Of a stretch of DNA of 64,000 nucleotides, positions 9,088-18,547 are shown one piece after another. The stretch's first letter is position 1; each line of letters opens with the position of its first letter. Source of the DNA: Dehalobacter sp. DCM (GTDB taxonomy: Bacteria > Bacillota > Desulfitobacteriia > Desulfitobacteriales > Syntrophobotulaceae); assembly GCF_024972775.1 (NCBI RefSeq), contig NZ_CP092282.1, positions 4,431,525 through 4,495,524 on the forward strand. The letters are read 5' to 3'. The position numbers and the translations under genes are program-made. The notes beneath the pieces were generated by a model. That model saw nothing but the letters and a program-made list of their open reading frames with translations. It searched no databases and was not told the DNA's origin.

Positions 9088-9985
9088 GCAGCATCCCAAA
9101 GAGCGTATTCAACTTACCAACATTTACCATCCCTGGCATCATTTCTGCCGGGGATTTCTTATTAACAAACCCCGCCAGAGCTTTTACAGCCTGGGGAATA
9201 CTTAATACAACAAGGAGTGTCCAAGGGTGCAGTACACCCATCAACACCAGCATAACAAGCCACAAATATGCAAAAATAAACATACCGGTCATAAACAGTA
9301 CCGCGCCGCGATGTCCTAAAAGTATAGCCAGTGTATGCCGCCCATTGAGCTTGTCTCCTTCACGGTCCCGGATATTGTTCGCCATCAGAATTGCTCCAAT
9401 CAGTACGAAGTTAGGGATCGATATCAGAAAGACCTCCCGACTAACATCTCCGGTTTGGACGAAATAGGCAATCATAATGACTCCCGATCCTAAAAAAAGA
9501 CCTGCCAGCAATTCGCCAAATGGCGTATAGGCGATGGGTATGGGTCCTCCGGTATATAAATAGCCAACAACCATACAGCCTAATCCAATCCATGCCAACC
9601 ACCAACTTGTTGTGCTACAGATATAGATACCCAGTAATGCCGCAATCAGCAGACTAAGCAGCGCAAGGTTCAATACCGTCCGGGCCTTAACGCCATCACG
9701 GGTGATTGCACCGGCTATACCGATCGACTCGGCTGTATCCAGACCACGGACAAAATCATAATATTCGTTGAACATATTTGTCGCCGCTTGGATCAGAATG
9801 GTTGCCAGCATCATCGCAGCAAACAAGCCCCAATGAATATGGCGGCTCTCTTTCCAAGCCAGAACAGATCCGACCATGACCGGAATAAACGACGCTGTTA
9901 ATGTATGCGGTCGAAAAAGCTGCCACAAAATCTTTCTGCGACTTGTTTTTCCTTCTTGCTTCTTTTGTGAATCATTAGGTGTCAT
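9047..9985 (-). CDS. menA: 1,4-dihydroxy-2-naphthoate polyprenyltransferase (UbiA family)
   Basis: 312 aa from the ATG at 9985, which has AAGGAG upstream; a longer GTG-initiated form starting at 10027 lacks a ribosome site. It is an integral membrane protein with about eight or nine hydrophobic segments. The first Asp-rich prenyl-diphosphate motif is NMFNEYYDFVRGLD and the second is NNIRDREGDKLNGRHTLAI. It attaches the isoprenoid chain in menaquinone synthesis, implying a quinone-dependent respiratory chain. It is convergent with hflX and overlaps it by 41 bp. No other men genes are in the window. Confidence 0.9.
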   Translation of the reverse strand: MTPNDSQKKQEGKTSRRKILWQLFRPHTLTASFIPVMVGSVLAWKESRHIHWGLFAAMMLATILIQAATNMFNEYYDFVRGLDTAESIGIAGAITRDGVKARTVLNLALLSLLIAALLGIYICSTTSWWLAWIGLGCMVVGYLYTGGPIPIAYTPFGELLAGLFLGSGVIMIAYFVQTGDVSREVFLISIPNFVLIGAILMANNIRDREGDKLNGRHTLAILLGHRGAVLFMTGMFIFAYLWLVMLVLMGVLHPWTLLVVLSIPQAVKALAGFVNKKSPAEMMPGMVNVGKLNTLFGMLLILCLIVEGIFRL

Positions 9986-10039
9986 TGATCGTCTAAACTC
10001 CTTCAAAAAATATCTTTCAAACGTCACTCTGTTTATCTT

Positions 10040-11242
10040 CTACTCCATGTTTTGCAGTAGCATGCTCTTTTCTAATTCCTTATAAATCATCATGAGAGGG
10101 ACATTATTTTCCCTGGCCAGCTTTTTGCAATCGGCATATTCCGGCTTGGCCTTAATTTCTTTTCCACCCAAGATCACGAATTTGACTTTGATTATACCAT
10201 ACTTTGTTTGGAACTGCCGTATCTCCCGTTTGCACATGACCTTTTGGACAGGGTAACGACGAAGTCCTATAGCCGTCGTTTCTGTTAGAATAATTGTTTC
10301 AGCCAATCTTATCGCGCTGTTTTTTAGCAGTACGCGCAGCAATGTCCCCGGTCGGCCCTTCTTCATGATCATCGGCGTCTTAGATACATCCAACGCCCCT
10401 GCTGCAAAAAGCTTTTCCTCAATGTATTCATACCACTCCGGGTTCATATCATCGATATTCGTTTCTAATACCCATTGTGTTTCTGTTTCAAAGCCATCGT
10501 TTAACGAGCCTTCCTGGCTTTGTGCTTCAACTATCTCACCAAGATACACCCGTAAGACATTCGGTATTTCCATATCCCTTTTACCTATACCATAGCCTAT
10601 CCGATTGGCAGTAAAAGCCGGGCGATCCGTGTATTCCTGCACAATTGTCTTTAGGATGGCAGCGCCCGTCGGTGTTGTTGTCTCAAAAGCAACGCGCCCA
10701 TATTTGACAGGTACTCCTTGCAGAAGCTCTGTCACTGCAGGAGCCGGGACGGGCAGCACGCCATGCTCGCAGCGCACAAAGCCGCCTCCGAGCTCGATAC
10801 TGGAAGCCATAACTTTGTCCACCTGAAGATATTCCAAACATACAGCGGCGCCCACGATATCCAGGATAGCATCTGTGGCACCAACTTCATGGAAATGAAC
10901 CTTTTCTTTTTCTATGCCGTGTACCTGCGCTTCTGCCCCAGCCAGAACATCAAATATAGCCAGGCTCCTCTTCTTTACTGCCTCCGTTAAGGTACTCGCA
11001 CAGATAATTCTCTCAATATCCGCTAAATGTCTGGCAGATGAGGATGGGACAAGGATTTCCACCCTTGTCCCTTGAATACCCATTTTTTGCTCAGATTGTA
11101 TGGTGATGGAATAGTTCTCTGCCAAAGGCAGACGTGCGAGTTCAGCTAATAAATAGTCCTTATCCACGCCGAGGTCCAGTAAGGCGCCAAGATTCATATC
11201 CCCGCTTATTCCACTGAAACAGTCATAATATAAAATCTTCAT
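10040..11242 (-). CDS. larC: LarC: nickel-pincer cofactor biosynthesis protein
   Basis: 400 aa in a single frame. It opens with MKILYYDCFSGISGDMNLGA and contains HFHEVGATDAILDIVGAA, the hallmark of the LarC/DUF111 family. LarC is the CTP-dependent nickel insertase that completes the pincer cofactor of lactate racemase LarA and its homologues. In Lactobacillus the protein is made as two parts joined by a frameshift; here it is uninterrupted. larA, larB and larE are not in the window. CAGGGTTTAC precedes the ATG. Confidence 0.93.
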   Translation of the reverse strand: MKILYYDCFSGISGDMNLGALLDLGVDKDYLLAELARLPLAENYSITIQSEQKMGIQGTRVEILVPSSSARHLADIERIICASTLTEAVKKRSLAIFDVLAGAEAQVHGIEKEKVHFHEVGATDAILDIVGAAVCLEYLQVDKVMASSIELGGGFVRCEHGVLPVPAPAVTELLQGVPVKYGRVAFETTTPTGAAILKTIVQEYTDRPAFTANRIGYGIGKRDMEIPNVLRVYLGEIVEAQSQEGSLNDGFETETQWVLETNIDDMNPEWYEYIEEKLFAAGALDVSKTPMIMKKGRPGTLLRVLLKNSAIRLAETIILTETTAIGLRRYPVQKVMCKREIRQFQTKYGIIKVKFVILGGKEIKAKPEYADCKKLARENNVPLMMIYKELEKSMLLQNME

Positions 11243-11281
11243 GTAAACCCTGCTTATCCGTTTATATATCCACTAATGATT

Positions 11282-13228
11282 TTATCCTATCCTGAATTTA
11301 TCGGCAAGTTCCTCCAACCGAGATGCCATCGCACTTAGCTCTTCGACATGCTGGACTGTTTCCGTCATCGTTGACATTTGTATATCTGCAGCATCATTGA
11401 TAACTGTTGCTCTGTCCATAACCAGCTGGGCGTTACGTTCGGCGGCTTCTACCTCTTTAACAACATTATTGCCCTTACCGACAAGCTCGACGGTTCGATA
11501 CGAGATTCCTTCAACCTTTACCTTAACGGTATTAAACGTCTGCTCGATGGTATCAAAGACTCTTCCAGCCTTCTCAACTTCTGCCGCACTCTGGTGGATG
11601 ACCTGCGTTTGTCCGAGCATCAAATCGATGGTTTCTTCAATATTCGTGTTAATCTCAAGGATAAGCTGCTGTATTTCCTGCGTAGAGCGTGCCGACCCCT
11701 CCGCCAACTTGCGTATTTCATCGGCAACAACGGCAAATCCTCTGCCGCTTTCTCCGGCTCTGGCCGATTCTATCGCTGCATTCAGGGCTAACAAATTGGT
11801 TCTTTCTGCTATGTCTGTGATTGTATTAATAATATTACGAATTCTCTGGGAAGTTTCACCCAGTGCTTGGACTGCAACCCCAGTCTTCTGTGCTTTCTCG
11901 GTTAACACGTCCATCTGGAATTGAATTTCCCGCATCGCATAATGCCCATTCTCAGACGCCTTTTGAGCTTCTTTAGCTAAGACAAGAACATCACTTGACG
12001 CAGCAGAAATCTCTGTTATACCCACAGCCATATTTTCAATATCTCTAGTCGAAATCCGCGTCTTATCCAGGCTTGATTCCGAAGCCAGGGCAACTTCTTG
12101 AATACCTTCGCGAATATCTTCACTTGTTCTCGATAATTGATCTGTATGCTGTAAAACCGTCTCCAATGAGCCGGTAACTTGGCCTGCACTCTCTTTGGTA
12201 ACTTTGATCAATTCGCTTAAGTTTCCAACCATTAAATTATAGGCTTTGACCATATCGCCAATCTCGCCTTGGATCTTATCTTCATACTTATGCTGAAAAT
12301 CACCTTCGCCAATATAGTTCAAGAGGTTGGATACGGTTCCCAACGGCTTGACCATCTGCCTTGATACGATATAACCGCCGCCGATGGCAACCACCAAACA
12401 AACAAGTATAATAACAATATTGGTAACGACCATATTTTGTTTTGCTTTGGCACTGGCTTGAGCTGCTATGATAGTACCCTGCTTGGCAACCGGCTGTCCA
12501 TTGATATCCTTCAGGACAGTGAATGACGTTAAATAGTTTGCATTCTTATAGTTTAATTCTATTGGCGGGGCATTGATATCCTTAATCATCCCAGTTAAAT
12601 CTTTATTCGTTGTTAACGAAGGCTTCCCATCAAGCAGATATATCATTACTTCAGCGCCCGTAAGCTGTGTAACTGTCTTCAGATGCGCTTCTGTTAAATA
12701 TTGACCAAAAATCAAATAACCTGAAGGGGATCCTTCTCCATTATTGTTTAATATTTGGCAGACAGCGACAAGGGCCAGCTTACCCGATGCTTGATAAAGA
12801 CCATTAACAATTTTCTCTTGACCATGAGCTACCCTTTGCAGCAACGGATCGTTAAGCACGTTGGGGCTGAATTTCTCAGTACCGATGCTATCAATTACTT
12901 TACCGGATTTATCGCAAACTGCAACAAAATTCAAACTATAATCTTCGGCCGCAACGCTAACCAACTGTTCATTGATCCAAGCAAGGTCTTTGCTTTGAAC
13001 TGCATTATAAGCATCTTCCCAGAACCCATAAGAGTTCACGCCCTGCCTGATTCTGTCGGCTAAGAAATCAACGGTCCTCTCATTGGCTTGTTGGGAGAAC
13101 AACACTTGTTCCTGTTCGATCTTGGCAAGATCTTTGCTCACAAGATAATAGCTGATCAGACTGCCTGCTAATACCGGAATAAGCGTAAAAACCAATAGAA
13201 TAATCTGGATCTGCTTCCGTAACGTCAT
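11282..13228 (-). CDS. Methyl-accepting chemotaxis protein with CHASE4-like sensor
   Basis: 648 aa. TM1 spans about residues 8-28, followed by an extracytoplasmic domain. Its start ([29 protein letters not shown]) resembles CHASE4. TM2 is near residues 270-290 ([20 protein letters not shown]). HAMP (about 290-345) and a long signalling coil follow, with the invariant tip [36 protein letters not shown]. The ligand is unknown. GGAGGGCGAA precedes the ATG. No che genes are adjacent. Confidence 0.93.
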   Translation of the reverse strand: MTLRKQIQIILLVFTLIPVLAGSLISYYLVSKDLAKIEQEQVLFSQQANERTVDFLADRIRQGVNSYGFWEDAYNAVQSKDLAWINEQLVSVAAEDYSLNFVAVCDKSGKVIDSIGTEKFSPNVLNDPLLQRVAHGQEKIVNGLYQASGKLALVAVCQILNNNGEGSPSGYLIFGQYLTEAHLKTVTQLTGAEVMIYLLDGKPSLTTNKDLTGMIKDINAPPIELNYKNANYLTSFTVLKDINGQPVAKQGTIIAAQASAKAKQNMVVTNIVIILVCLVVAIGGGYIVSRQMVKPLGTVSNLLNYIGEGDFQHKYEDKIQGEIGDMVKAYNLMVGNLSELIKVTKESAGQVTGSLETVLQHTDQLSRTSEDIREGIQEVALASESSLDKTRISTRDIENMAVGITEISAASSDVLVLAKEAQKASENGHYAMREIQFQMDVLTEKAQKTGVAVQALGETSQRIRNIINTITDIAERTNLLALNAAIESARAGESGRGFAVVADEIRKLAEGSARSTQEIQQLILEINTNIEETIDLMLGQTQVIHQSAAEVEKAGRVFDTIEQTFNTVKVKVEGISYRTVELVGKGNNVVKEVEAAERNAQLVMDRATVINDAADIQMSTMTETVQHVEELSAMASRLEELADKFRIG

Positions 13229-13617
13229 TTCGCCCTCCGTAATATTATATTTGTATTATGTATCGTACATATTACCCAAAAAAATAAGTATTTCTTCCAC
13301 CATTATACATATATACATAAAAAATTACATAAATATATTTGTGCTTAATTTACAAAAGCAATGGATTTTGATTTCGGCAAAACGTTTTCAATATGAAACA
13401 AATTAATTGCAAAAAAAGAATAGCTTTGACGTCATAAACTAAAATAATCAACGGAAATAGCTCTGTTAGCAAGCTTGAGCAAAATTTACTTGGTCTGCAG
13501 CTAAGAGGCACGCTTTTTGCATAAGAATAATAGATGCCTTTCTTTAACCATTGATTATTATTGAAATATTAACAAAAGAGACAAATACATACGGTATAGA
13601 TAATGGAGGTGATTCAA
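13229..13617. other. Regulatory intergenic region before the Zn-ribbon gene
   Basis: About 390 bp, AT-rich on its left side, without a reading frame I can support. Its right part carries a -24/-12 element (listed separately). Upstream of it are short inverted-repeat-like sequences such as GTTTTCAATATGAAAC (13384-13399) and GCTC...GAGC (about 13461-13481), which could be activator sites but are not conclusive. Confidence 0.45.
13506..13521 (+). promoter_or_regulatory. Sigma-54 (-24/-12) promoter of the 94-aa Zn-ribbon gene
   Basis: AGGCACGCTTTTTGCA matches the sigma-54 consensus TGGCACGN4TTGCW at every position except the first (A for T). The essential GG and GC dinucleotides have the correct spacing. 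The expected transcription start is near 13533, about 85 nt before the ATG. The responding enhancer-binding protein is not adjacent; the closest one in the window is at 40759-42855. Confidence 0.65.
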
Positions 13618-13902
13618 ATGGGATGCTGGGCCTGTAACCCTTACTGTGGTAACTGCAAGCCCCCGAAAGAAAGACCGCGGCAGTGCCCGTCCTGCCAGAA
13701 ATATTGCTTTAACCCTGAAGCAAAGGATTGTCCGCGGTGCGGTGCTGAACTTCCGCTGAGAGTTCCTCCTCCAGTCGTAAAATGCCATTATAGTGGGTTG
13801 ATTTGTGCCAATCCGTGTAATAAACATAAAATTGATGTTTCAGCTAAATGGCACTATATGCCCTGTAAGCATAATACCCCGCCACAAAAAGAGAAAGAGT
13901 AG
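13618..13902 (+). CDS. Small double zinc-ribbon protein, unknown function
   Basis: 94 aa from the ATG at 13618, which has GGAGGTGATTCAA upstream; an ATG at 13603 would contain that ribosome site and is rejected. Cysteines come in clusters: CWACNPYCGNC near the N-terminus, then CPSCQKYCFNPEAKDCPRCG (a four-Cys zinc ribbon), and further Cys/His near the C-terminus (CHYSGLICANPCNKHK). No enzyme motif is visible. The ribbon resembles that of the 59-aa protein at 36888-37067 (shared CPxC, FNP, CxxCG). Its sigma-54-type promoter suggests induction under a specific metabolic condition. No function can be assigned. Confidence 0.8.
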   Translation: MGCWACNPYCGNCKPPKERPRQCPSCQKYCFNPEAKDCPRCGAELPLRVPPPVVKCHYSGLICANPCNKHKIDVSAKWHYMPCKHNTPPQKEKE

Positions 13903-13924
13903 AAACAAACATAAATAACGTTTT

Positions 13925-13940
13925 TGTTCTATGTGGAACA
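13925..13940. other. Degenerate parS-like palindrome
   Basis: TGTTCTATGTGGAACA matches 14 of 16 bases of the perfect parS at 57752 (differences at positions 6 and 8). It lies between the converging Zn-ribbon and DUF362 genes. Secondary parS sites scattered around the origin are usual in Firmicutes, but a chance palindrome or weak terminator stem is equally possible. Confidence 0.3.
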
Positions 13941-13989
13941 TAGTGAAGTGTATCTCATTAAATATATTGACTGCCGATAGTTGGTTTGA

Positions 13990-15147
13990 TTAATGACGCC
14001 GGAACAGTTTGCCTATCGGTTTATTTTTTATAACGATAGCGCCTTGGGGGCAGAGTTCCTGACAACAATAACAGCGAATACACGCGTTATAATCCCATTT
14101 TGGAAGAAGCTTCTCCTTCTTTTTCCCGAAGGATATAACCTGGTTCTGCTTAGGGCAGACAACATCACATTGCTTGCACCCTATGCACAAGTCAGGAATA
14201 ACAACAGGATCCGGTGCCATTGCTCGGGATACAAATTTGTCCATAGAAGGCAGTATCCGGTTGACCAATCCGGAACTCCGACAAACTTTGAAGTCCTTGC
14301 ACCGCATCGTAGAAATTGTCTCCCCGAGAATTTCAATATCCGGAGGAAGTACTGTCCCCCAAAGTGTATCCTGTGCCACTTTCAAAAAAGGTACCTCTAA
14401 TACATTCTTATAGCCTATCAATCTGACAGCTGTGGAATCCACAGCTGTTAATGATCGTCCCATAATAATCGTATCCATTTGTTTAGGATTTCCGTTCAAC
14501 GGCCCATTCCCCTCCATGGCAATGATCCCGTCAAGAATCGCAAATTTGGTTTTTACCAGCGAGTTTATGTCCAGCAGAATCCTACTGAAGTATTCCGGAT
14601 CGGGCTGCTTTAGGTGCCACTGGGCCTTCTGGGTCCCAGGCACACAACCAAATTGATTCTTTACGGCTCCGGTATAGTACATCAATGCGTGTGTTTTCAA
14701 TTTGGGGAGAGTTATCAATACGTCAGCTTCGTAGGCAGGTCGGGCAATATCCCAGTACTTATAAAGCAAGGGTTTATCCAGTTCGACATGAACAGCATCA
14801 TTAAAATCGGCATAGGTGACATGGTACTTTTGAGCTATTTCCATAAAGCCGGATTTCTCAGCAGCCCTTAGTGGATCTTGGTGACCCGGAGAATCACCAA
14901 AAGAGATCTGATCTGTAAAATCCTTAATTACTCTGATCGCGGCCTCAAAAACGGTGTGGTGTGTGATTACCGGAGAGTTTTTGCTGTTGACATTCAAAAA
15001 GTTGGGTTTCAGCAGCACCTTGCTGTTACGTGGTATGAGGCTTCGAATAAATGAGTCTCCGCCCAATAACTCAAAGCCTTCGCGAATTTTCCGCTCAATC
15101 AGATCAACCTGATAATCTGTACACTTTAGTAAAGCCACTTTTTCCAT
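13990..15147 (-). CDS. DUF362 protein with C-terminal 2[4Fe-4S] ferredoxin domain
   Basis: 385 aa from the ATG at 15147, which has GGAG 11 bp upstream; an ATG at 15201 lies inside fabI and lacks a ribosome site. The N-terminal DUF362 domain spans about residues 1-300, with LLKPNFL, FGDSPGHQDP and LPKLKTHALMYYTGAVKNQFG. It is followed by two bacterial-ferredoxin motifs, CIGCKQCDVVCP and CIRCYCCQELCP. The DUF362 domain has no settled function; such fusions are common in anaerobes and are assumed to be electron-transfer proteins. It starts 26 bp after fabI and is probably co-transcribed with it. Confidence 0.88.
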   Translation of the reverse strand: MEKVALLKCTDYQVDLIERKIREGFELLGGDSFIRSLIPRNSKVLLKPNFLNVNSKNSPVITHHTVFEAAIRVIKDFTDQISFGDSPGHQDPLRAAEKSGFMEIAQKYHVTYADFNDAVHVELDKPLLYKYWDIARPAYEADVLITLPKLKTHALMYYTGAVKNQFGCVPGTQKAQWHLKQPDPEYFSRILLDINSLVKTKFAILDGIIAMEGNGPLNGNPKQMDTIIMGRSLTAVDSTAVRLIGYKNVLEVPFLKVAQDTLWGTVLPPDIEILGETISTMRCKDFKVCRSSGLVNRILPSMDKFVSRAMAPDPVVIPDLCIGCKQCDVVCPKQNQVISFGKKKEKLLPKWDYNACIRCYCCQELCPQGAIVIKNKPIGKLFRRH

Positions 15148-15173
15148 TGTGCTTGTTTCTCCATCTGCAAAAG

Positions 15174-15944
15174 TTATATTCCCATAATATTTAGACCGCA
15201 ATCGACGTGCATGATTTCACCGGTAACCGCGCGCGAAAGCTCACTTAAGAGGAATACAGCCGGCCCGCCGATGTCTTCATGATCGATTCTTCTTCTTAAC
15301 GGCGCTTTTTGATCGGCCGTATCCAAGATACTGCTAAAGTCCTTGACCCCTTTGGCGGACAGCGTCTTGATTGGTCCAGCGGATATCGCATTGACGCGAA
15401 TTCCCTGCGGACCCAGATCCGATGCCAAATAACGTACTTCCGTTTCCAACGCTGCTTTGGCAACTCCCATGATATTGTATCCCGGAAACACTTTTTCGGA
15501 TCCCATGTAAGTCAGAGTAATTATACTGCCGCCCTGGGTCATAAGACTTTGCGCTCTCTTAGCCACTGCAGCCAATGAATAGGCACTGATATCCATTGCC
15601 AGTGCATAGCCGTCCCGCGTCGTATTGACGACGCCATTTTGAATATCTTCTGCCCGGGCAAAGGCAATCGAGTGAACTACGCCGTGCAGAACACCATAAT
15701 TTTGCTTTAATGCTGTGAATAAATGATCGATGGCATTATCCGAGGTAACATCACAGCTATAGATCGCACTGGAATCAAGAGACGCCGCTAACTCGGCCAC
15801 AGCGTCTTTTTCTCTCTCGCCAAGATACGTAAATATGAGATTAGCGCCCTGGTCACGCGCAGCTTTGGCTATTCCCCAGGCAATACTCCACTTATTTCTC
15901 AGCCCCATAATTAAAATATTTTTCCCTGCCAATAAAGAACTCAT
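15174..15944 (-). CDS. fabI: Enoyl-[acyl-carrier-protein] reductase FabI
   Basis: 256 aa from the ATG at 15944 (MSSLLAGKNILIMGLRNK); AAAGGGA lies about 10 bp upstream. A longer frame to 16112 adds 56 residues with no similarity and is rejected on length. It is a short-chain dehydrogenase fold with the FabI hallmarks: cofactor loop GLRNKWSIAWGIA and the active site Tyr-x6-Lys in YNIMGVAKAALE. Substrate-loop residues follow in AGPIKTLSAKGV. It catalyses the last step of fatty-acid elongation with NADH. It lies directly upstream of the DUF362-ferredoxin gene. Confidence 0.95.
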   Translation of the reverse strand: MSSLLAGKNILIMGLRNKWSIAWGIAKAARDQGANLIFTYLGEREKDAVAELAASLDSSAIYSCDVTSDNAIDHLFTALKQNYGVLHGVVHSIAFARAEDIQNGVVNTTRDGYALAMDISAYSLAAVAKRAQSLMTQGGSIITLTYMGSEKVFPGYNIMGVAKAALETEVRYLASDLGPQGIRVNAISAGPIKTLSAKGVKDFSSILDTADQKAPLRRRIDHEDIGGPAVFLLSELSRAVTGEIMHVDCGLNIMGI

Positions 15945-16042
15945 GGATATCATTCCCTTTCTGTCTTCAGTTGTTTCAGAATAGCATGAAATACAAGAAT
16001 AAATTCGATAATGTAGTACGGAAGATTCCTCACAAATCAATA

Positions 16043-16240
16043 TCAGAAATCCAATAATGCACGTACAACGTTGAACGCAGCCGTTATGTATGGAGATAAG
16101 AGCGGGTAACATGCTTCACTACTCTTTTTCAAGGCGACAAGCTTAATAGCAAACGACATACTTGTTAATTCACCGCACATCCTGCAATTCGTTTTGGGTA
16201 ACTGTTTATAGTAATCAAGCGCTGTAGGTTTTCGGCGCAT
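16043..16240 (-). CDS. Small (Fe-S)-domain protein with one cluster Cys replaced; possibly decaying
   Basis: 65 aa. DYYKQLPKTNCRMCGELTSMSFAIKL closely follows the four-Cys [4Fe-4S] domain found at the N-terminus of the corrinoid iron-sulfur protein AcsC and in many small anaerobe proteins (usual pattern C-x2-C-x4-C-x16-C or so). Here the third cysteine is serine (TSMSF instead of TCMSF), leaving C, C and a distal C in EACYPL. There is no ribosome site before the ATG. It may be a pseudogene or use a different cluster ligand. Confidence 0.5.
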   Translation of the reverse strand: MRRKPTALDYYKQLPKTNCRMCGELTSMSFAIKLVALKKSSEACYPLLSPYITAAFNVVRALLDF

Positions 16241-16538
16241 TTCATAAAGGAGGTCAATTATTTCAAGATAGATAAATACTAAGCCCCTTTAACACACAGA
16301 AAACAGATGTTTTGTGGCAGTAATCGGTTTGTTCCCTATGACTTATGGTTTAGGATGATTTATTTTCTCATAGAATCGTGATTAATGCCATAATTGAATT
16401 GCAGCTGGTTTTACAGCACTTGTTCATTGACTGGGTCGCCTTCTGCTTTACATGTAAAAAAACAGACATTTGTCTGTTTTTTTACACCCATTCTCATACT
16501 AACAGCTAATACGATATTGATCAGCGATACCTGCGGTT
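16241..16538. other. Intergenic region, no gene seen
   Basis: About 300 bp between the small Fe-S ORF and the GGDEF gene. Apart from the strong hairpin at 16453-16486 I see no coding potential, tRNA or recognised riboswitch. An AAAGGAGG at 16246-16253 on the plus strand is not followed by a reading frame. Confidence 0.5.
16453..16486 (-). terminator. Bidirectional terminator after the GGDEF gene
   Basis: Perfect 16-bp inverted repeat TGTAAAAAAACAGACA / TGTCTGTTTTTTTACA with a 2-base centre, U-rich in either direction. It lies about 50 bp past the GGDEF stop and works for leftward transcription, and equally for rightward. Confidence 0.85.
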
Positions 16539-18323
16539 TTACATTGATTCATCATATAACTTGACCCCGTTTTTTCCGTGTTCTTTGATATAGTACAGTG
16601 CTTCGTCTGCGACATGAAACACTTCCGTATATGTTCTCCCGTGTTCTGGAAACAAACCGACACCTACACTGCAATACGCAGTGTATTGCTCACCTGCTTC
16701 TTCCAAATTAATCTCCATGATATTCTTTTGCAAGGCATTGACCCGATCCTGAATTTCCTCTATTGAATTAATGTTTTTAAGAACAATGACAAACTCGTCG
16801 CCGCCTACCCTGCCGATAATATCCGAAACACGAAACGTCATATTAAACGTTTCAGCAATTCGCCGGAGTAATTTATCCCCGGTTTTGTGCCCCCAATTAT
16901 CGTTTACATGCTTAAAATTATCAATATCGACCACCATCAAAGCATGACGGGAAGCTGCCCCTTCGTTGGAAAAAAAATCCTCGCAAAGCATTTGTGTTGT
17001 AATATTATTATATAATCCGGTGAGTAAGTCTCTTTCGGCCTTTTCGAGCAGTTTTTGTTCGCGGGTCTTTTGATCGTCTATATCCATTAACTTGCATAAA
17101 CAGCGGTAAGGCTTACCCCTTTCATCGCGAAGTATGACCGCCTTGCAGCGGCACCAGAAATCAACTCCGCTGCCGCGCTTAAATCTAAAATCAACACTAA
17201 ACGTCTTGTTATCGATTTCACTTGTATTATACATACTGTCAAAGGCCTTTACGACAGTATCCACATCCTCCGGATGAATCATACCGGCATTTACTTCACC
17301 GTGTGGAAAATTCACAAAAATAAGATCCCTCTGCAAAAAAGATTTGGCATCGCCCATTATTTCCGCTTCCAATGTTAGCAGGTCCAGATCAATGATAATA
17401 TCTAAGCCTAACCCGGTCAGGATCTGTTGCCGCTCTTTATTGCGCCAATATTTTTCTTCTATTCGTTTCGCTTGTTCAGCTAACACATCGTCGTGTATAT
17501 CTCTTACTGTGAGTAAGATTTTCTCTTCCGGTTCATAATAATGATAGACGACCTCTCGCCAACGCTGCTCCGGTGTATCATTAATCCTATACCGGAAAGC
17601 ATACCGCCCATTGTTCTTGACAGAGTTCACGACATTGGCTAATCTAGCCTGTTGGTAATACGCTTCGCGTTCCGCTGCAGGCACCAGCGTATCGCGAATA
17701 AACTTCATCCACCTGTCGTAATCCCCAATCACAGGTACCCGGTGTGAATTACTGCCGTTGCCGGCATATTGTTCGAACAAGCCGGTCTTAATATCCACCA
17801 GGGTAATATATTCGTAATGCGCCAACATGGTCATTTCGAAGATCGAGCGCAGCCGTATACTTTCTAACTCTCGGGCTTTTTCCTGTATAATTGGCCGTGT
17901 CAGCGTAATCTCGATGACATCGTCATTTTCTTGATTTGTTAAGAAAATCACAGTCACCTTAACCCAGCGATAGATGCCGTCATCACCCAATTGTCGGACT
18001 TCCAACACGACACTCGTTTCCCCTTTGGCGTAGGCCTTGATCAAGCTTTCTCGCGAGAACGTATTATAGAATATCTTTTTGTGCAGGGGATCGACGGAGG
18101 CTATGCCATTTTCGATGAGCTCATCAAACACACCGCCGATAGGCGATGTTTTAGTTGTATAGCGCCCGTATTCTAACATTTTATAGGAGTTCTTCGTCAG
18201 GTTCACATAGATGATCATCGGAAAGAATTTGGAGATGGCAAATAACAAATGCTGCATTTCAAGAGTACCGAAATCATCCTCACGAATCATAGGCAGTATT
18301 TCTATTGCAGTGTCCTCTGTCAT
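16539..18323 (-). CDS. PAS-GGDEF diguanylate cyclase
   Basis: 594 aa from the ATG at 18323, preceded by GCAGGTGATAAAT. It has no membrane segment. Successive PAS-like units end in DGIYRWVKVTVIF, TPEQRWREVVYHYY and GVDFWCRCKAVILRDERGKPYRCLC (PAC-type). The GGDEF domain is last, with DIDNFKHVNDNWGHKTGD and an intact GRVGGDEFVIV active site, so it should make c-di-GMP. No RxxD inhibitory site is apparent before GGDEF. The sensed signal is unknown. It is a single gene with its own terminator. Confidence 0.92.
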   Translation of the reverse strand: MTEDTAIEILPMIREDDFGTLEMQHLLFAISKFFPMIIYVNLTKNSYKMLEYGRYTTKTSPIGGVFDELIENGIASVDPLHKKIFYNTFSRESLIKAYAKGETSVVLEVRQLGDDGIYRWVKVTVIFLTNQENDDVIEITLTRPIIQEKARELESIRLRSIFEMTMLAHYEYITLVDIKTGLFEQYAGNGSNSHRVPVIGDYDRWMKFIRDTLVPAAEREAYYQQARLANVVNSVKNNGRYAFRYRINDTPEQRWREVVYHYYEPEEKILLTVRDIHDDVLAEQAKRIEEKYWRNKERQQILTGLGLDIIIDLDLLTLEAEIMGDAKSFLQRDLIFVNFPHGEVNAGMIHPEDVDTVVKAFDSMYNTSEIDNKTFSVDFRFKRGSGVDFWCRCKAVILRDERGKPYRCLCKLMDIDDQKTREQKLLEKAERDLLTGLYNNITTQMLCEDFFSNEGAASRHALMVVDIDNFKHVNDNWGHKTGDKLLRRIAETFNMTFRVSDIIGRVGGDEFVIVLKNINSIEEIQDRVNALQKNIMEINLEEAGEQYTAYCSVGVGLFPEHGRTYTEVFHVADEALYYIKEHGKNGVKLYDESM

Positions 18324-18547
18324 ATTTATCACCTGCTTAAGTCTTTATCATCCAAAATTGATACTCTTTGGATTTGTCAATTGGCTGTTCATAATTATTA
18401 TCGTACATTTTTCGACATATTTATAATAGTTTTTTTATTATCAGTAATTTCTGTTTTGAATAACATACATCGCATTATTCCTTTTTGTCTTCTTAATGAT
18501 GCTAATAAGAAAGCTATCACATCGTTTAGCATATTGTTAACTCTACC

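Noticed and set aside
16246-16260. A strong AAAGGAGG ribosome-site-like word on the plus strand
   Set aside because: The codons that follow reach TAG within a few triplets, with no usable start or reading frame.
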